Positions 5,989-8,368 of a stretch of 8,368 nt of DNA are shown here, piece by piece; positions within the stretch are counted from its first letter, which is position 1; each line of letters begins with the position of its first letter. The stretch covers positions 1 to 8,368 of the forward strand of contig DAOWIM010000136.1 of the NCBI GenBank assembly GCA_030640905.1, read 5' to 3'. The stretch is from a bacterium (lineage in GTDB: Bacteria; Zixibacteria; MSB-5A5; GN15; FEB-12). The notes under the pieces were generated by a model, which was not told the origin of the DNA, searched no databases, and saw only the letters and a list, made by a program, of their open reading frames with translations. The position numbers and the translations under genes were made by a program.

Positions 5989-6979
5989 CCAGACAATGGG
6001 TAATGTCGGCGCTCTCCAGGCGGAGATAAACGATCTCTTGAAAAAGAGCGTCAGGGTGCTGGTGGTTTCGCATATTGATCCTGACGGCGATGCTATCGGC
6101 TCGCAACTGGCCTTTGCTTCGTATCTCAGGTGGCTCGGCAAGGATGTTGTCTCGCTGCGTGACTCGGCACTTCCGGATAAGTATCGTTTCCTGCAAGGTT
6201 CCGAGAGTATAGTAGCAATTGATGACTTCGTCATAGCTGGGAATATCGACACGGCGATTGTACTGGAATGTCCCAATCTTGATCGTGCCGGTCGGGTGGG
6301 GTCGCTTATCGGGGAAGATACGACAATCATCAACATAGATCACCATGCGGACAACGACAAATTTGGGCACGTCAATTGGATTGATCCGGGAGCTTCTTCG
6401 GTTGGTGAGATGATTTACGACCTGATCGCGGTGCCGGGTTACCGGATTGACACCGCCACCGCCGAGCAGATCTATACGGCTATCCTGACAGACACGGGAA
6501 GGTTCCGATTCAGTTCTACTTCACCAAAAGCTTTCCAGATAGCCAGCGAGTTGGTTGCGGCGGGTGCCGACCCGCAAAAGATATGCGACAGCGTTTATTA
6601 CAACATGCGCCCATCCGCCATGAGACTGATCGGGAAGGTTCTCAATAGTATTGAGTTTCATCGTGACGGAGCTATCTGTCTGCTTAATCTGACCCGTGAC
6701 ATGCTGCAGTCATCAGGCGCCGAAGAATCGGATTCTGATGGTCTGGTCGATTTTGCGCTCTTCAGCAAAGGCGTTCGGGTGGGAGCTTTGATCAAAGAGG
6801 CTGGACCGGAAACCACGCGTGTCTCGTTCCGGTCAAGGGATGGAATCAATGTTGCCGAGTTGGCCGCTCGTTTTGGAGGTGGCGGGCACATCAAAGCTTC
6901 GGGTTGTACTCTAAAGGGAGGGTTACAGGATAGCAGAAAGGTGATTATCAAAATGCTTGAAGAGGCTGTTGATGGGTAA
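5975..6979 (+). CDS. nrnA: DHH/DHHA1 phosphoesterase, probable oligoribonuclease/pAp phosphatase
   Basis: Probable NrnA-type enzyme: a manganese-dependent phosphoesterase that degrades 2-5 nt RNA oligomers and removes the 3' phosphate of pAp. At 334 residues it is close to the family's 310-330. Motif I is HIDPDGDAIG (33-42), motif III is DHH (122-124), and motif IV is TDTG (172-175, Asp 173). The DHHA1 substrate-binding domain ends with FGGGGHIKASG (300-310). The motif II region reads VLECPNLDRAG (96-106); relatives usually have an Asp, as in DcgdlsR, where this has Glu 98. That Asp is a metal ligand, so this is a conservative but notable change. The start at 5975 overlaps rbfA by 14 nt; ATGs at 5981 and 5996 are alternatives. 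The rbfA-nrnA-truB order is common in bacteria. Substrate preference (nanoRNA, pAp or c-di-AMP-derived pApA) cannot be told from sequence; no GGDEF, PAS or membrane region is attached, so it is not GdpP. Confidence 0.9.
   Translation: MIMSSQTMGNVGALQAEINDLLKKSVRVLVVSHIDPDGDAIGSQLAFASYLRWLGKDVVSLRDSALPDKYRFLQGSESIVAIDDFVIAGNIDTAIVLECPNLDRAGRVGSLIGEDTTIINIDHHADNDKFGHVNWIDPGASSVGEMIYDLIAVPGYRIDTATAEQIYTAILTDTGRFRFSSTSPKAFQIASELVAAGADPQKICDSVYYNMRPSAMRLIGKVLNSIEFHRDGAICLLNLTRDMLQSSGAEESDSDGLVDFALFSKGVRVGALIKEAGPETTRVSFRSRDGINVAELAARFGGGGHIKASGCTLKGGLQDSRKVIIKMLEEAVDG
6962..6965 (+). promoter_or_regulatory. Ribosome binding site that decides the truB start
   Basis: GAGG sits 6 nt before the ATG at 6972, inside the end of the DHH-family gene. 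It favours ATG 6972 over the in-frame TTG at 6957, which would add only five residues (MKRLL) and place this site inside truB. Confidence 0.6.
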
Positions 6980-7925
6980 TCGCCATAAATTTTACAATGG
7001 CATTTTGCTGTTGGACAAACCCTGCGGCATCACCAGCCACGATGCCGTCGCCAAGGTGAGACACGCCGTCATGCAGCGACGGGTCGGCCACACCGGAACT
7101 CTTGATCCACGAGCTACCGGACTGTTGGTCGTCTGTATGGGGCGAGGAACAAAGATTGCCAGATTCCTGACTGACATGGGAAAAGTGTACGAAGCCGAGG
7201 TGCGGTTGGGGCAGCGGTCTCGGACGTTTGACGGTGAGGGCGTCTATGAAGACGAGATGCCGATGCTCGCTCCCGATATGACCGCAGCGGAGGCACAGGT
7301 ATTTCTTGATGGCTATCTCGGCGTGACACAGCAGCAGGTACCGGCCTATTCGGCTGTCCGGGTTGATGGTCAACGGCTCTACGACATGGCTCGGGAAGGC
7401 ATTGAGGTTGAGCCGCCGATTCGTGAAATCGAGATCAAAGAAATCAGTCTGATCAAGTACGAGAAACCGAATCTTTCTTTTCGCATCAGTTGCTCCAAAG
7501 GTACTTACATACGCAGTCTCGCCAACGATATTGGTAAGGACCTCGGTTGTGGCGCCTATCTCTCCCAGTTGCGACGCAGTTCGGTCGGTGCGTTGTCAAT
7601 CGACAGTGCAATTTCCATCGATGAGGTCGAGCGATATCACGCCAACGGAACGCTTACCAAGCACCTGCTGAGCTATGATCGCGTTCTGCCGTTTTCAGCT
7701 TTTCGGATAGACAATGACTTCCGAAAACTGGTTCTCTCCGGACGAGATGTCAGGGTAAAGGATGTTATCAAGGTCGAAGGGACGTTTGCAGCCGGCGATA
7801 CGATATCGATGAAGGATGCCTCTGGCCAGGTTCTGGCGGTGGGGACCGCCGATGCCGACTCCGATGCCTTTCGCGACAAAGATGGTAAGTCCAAACTGTT
7901 TACTTATGTCAGGGTATTGAATTGA
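6972..7925 (+). CDS. truB: tRNA pseudouridine(55) synthase TruB
   Basis: Converts U55 in the T-loop of tRNAs to pseudouridine and also acts as a tRNA folding chaperone. The 317 residues match the family (E. coli 314). The opening NGILLLDKPCGITSHDAV (9-26) is the standard N-terminus. The catalytic Asp is D45 in GHTGTLDPRATG (39-50). The active-site segment VPAYSAVRVDGQRLYDMAREG (123-143) corresponds to the usual PPmySAvKvdGkrlYelAR, with the first Pro changed to Val and the Lys to Arg. GTYIRSLANDIGKDLG (177-192) and LSQLRRSSVG (198-207, the LRR segment) complete the core. A short PUA-like C-terminal region follows (about 243-317). The chosen ATG overlaps the preceding gene by 8 nt, with GAGG 6 nt upstream; a TTG at 6957 is a possible but less likely start. 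The stop overlaps the ribF start. Confidence 0.96.
   Translation: MGNRHKFYNGILLLDKPCGITSHDAVAKVRHAVMQRRVGHTGTLDPRATGLLVVCMGRGTKIARFLTDMGKVYEAEVRLGQRSRTFDGEGVYEDEMPMLAPDMTAAEAQVFLDGYLGVTQQQVPAYSAVRVDGQRLYDMAREGIEVEPPIREIEIKEISLIKYEKPNLSFRISCSKGTYIRSLANDIGKDLGCGAYLSQLRRSSVGALSIDSAISIDEVERYHANGTLTKHLLSYDRVLPFSAFRIDNDFRKLVLSGRDVRVKDVIKVEGTFAAGDTISMKDASGQVLAVGTADADSDAFRDKDGKSKLFTYVRVLN
7911..7914 (+). promoter_or_regulatory. Ribosome binding site supporting the TTG start of ribF
   Basis: AGGG lies 7 nt before TTG 7922, within the last codons of truB. It supports this TTG, whose last three bases plus A form a TTGA overlap with the truB TGA stop. Confidence 0.5.
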
Positions 7926-8368
7926 CTGCTGAGTTCTTTACAGGTATTCAGTCATTCCCCAGTCCCGGCCAGAGGAAGGCGGTGGTCACGGTTGGTACCT
8001 TCGACGGTATCCATCTCGGGCATCAGGAGATTTTTCGACGTGTTCAGGCCGATAGCGAACAGTCGGGATTACTACCAGTGCTCGTTACATTTGATCCCCA
8101 CCCGCGGACGGTCGTCACGCCCGAAAATGTTCCGATGTTGTTGACCACAGCTACCGAGAAGGCCAGATTCATTCCCGATTTCTTCCATGGCAAAGTGCTG
8201 ACCCTGCCATTCGATACCGACCTGATGAATATGAGCGGCGAACAGTTCGTAGAGCAGATTCTCATTGAGCGGATCGGGATGGCTAAATTGATTGTCGGTT
8301 ACGATCATGCGGTCGGTCGAGACCGAAGTGGCAACATTGATGAACTACAGCGTCTTGGCCGAAAACAC
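7922..8368 (+). CDS. ribF: Bifunctional riboflavin kinase/FAD synthetase, N-terminal part (3' end outside window)
   Basis: RibF phosphorylates riboflavin to FMN and adenylates FMN to FAD in the cytoplasm. Only the first 149 residues are present, covering most of the N-terminal nucleotidyltransferase (FAD synthetase) domain; the C-terminal riboflavin kinase domain would lie beyond the window. Key motifs are VGTFDGIHLGH (24-34), the family's GNFDGVHxGH nucleotide-binding signature with Thr for Asn, then VTFDPHPRTVV (55-65), EQFVEQIL (107-114) and IVGYDHAVGRDRSGN (124-138), matching the vGxDfrFGrgRxG segment. The TTG at 7922 is preferred: it overlaps the truB stop as TTGA, has AGGG 7 nt upstream, and gives about 23 residues before the signature, as in relatives. 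A GTG at 7982 would leave almost no N-terminus. The truB-ribF order is widespread. Confidence 0.93.
   Translation, partial: MTAEFFTGIQSFPSPGQRKAVVTVGTFDGIHLGHQEIFRRVQADSEQSGLLPVLVTFDPHPRTVVTPENVPMLLTTATEKARFIPDFFHGKVLTLPFDTDLMNMSGEQFVEQILIERIGMAKLIVGYDHAVGRDRSGNIDELQRLGRKH

Noticed and set aside
5605..6336. Minus-strand open frame (243 codons) across rbfA and the DHH gene
   Set aside because: It runs antisense across two well-supported genes and their overlap and has no recognisable motif.
6957..6971. TTG at 6957 as the truB start
   Set aside because: ATG 6972 has GAGG at a good distance and matches the family N-terminus better; the extra residues add nothing conserved.
1..8368. Novel defence, mobile or biosynthetic system hidden in the window
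   Set aside because: Nearly every base is accounted for by a conserved translation/RNA operon; I saw no direct repeats, insertion ends, phage genes or unfamiliar genes.

Overview
The window is one contiguous, entirely plus-strand run of housekeeping genes for translation and RNA metabolism: the end of proS, then rimP, nusA, infB, a DUF503 gene (ylxP type), rbfA, a DHH/DHHA1 phosphoesterase (nrnA type), truB and the start of ribF. Every junction after rimP is tight (overlaps of 14, 8 and 4 nt, gaps of 5, 12 and 14 nt) except a 61-nt spacer between nusA and infB. No stretch over 300 bases lacks a gene. I see no tRNA or rRNA gene, mobile element, CRISPR array, phage gene or toxin-antitoxin pair.

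This is the conserved bacterial nusA-infB operon with its usual flanks. The genes fit together as follows: ProRS charges tRNA; RimP and RbfA mature the 30S subunit; IF2 joins the subunits at initiation; NusA controls pausing, termination and antitermination; TruB makes pseudouridine 55 in tRNA; the DHH protein probably degrades very short RNA oligomers and pAp; RibF makes FMN and FAD. The only regulatory DNA I can support is the 94-nt proS-rimP gap (possible sigma70-type promoter plus a terminator-like hairpin) and the nusA-infB spacer (a stable stem-loop, then a near-perfect Shine-Dalgarno).

Organism: clearly a bacterium, with base composition near half G+C by eye. ProRS is the bacterial type with an inserted editing domain. 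IF2 is short (737 residues), nearer to the Bacillus length than to the long E. coli form. The small genes ylxR/rnpM and ylxQ, which often lie between nusA and infB in Gram-positive bacteria, are absent, while ylxP is kept. NusA ends in helix-hairpin-helix repeats and an acidic tail. A Gram-negative-type lineage such as the FCB group or a related candidate phylum would fit, but this is a low-confidence impression and not something the window proves.

I found no convincing previously undescribed system. The items most worth checking are the two RNA hairpins, a Glu in place of the expected motif II Asp in the DHH protein, and degenerate family motifs in RbfA and ProRS.
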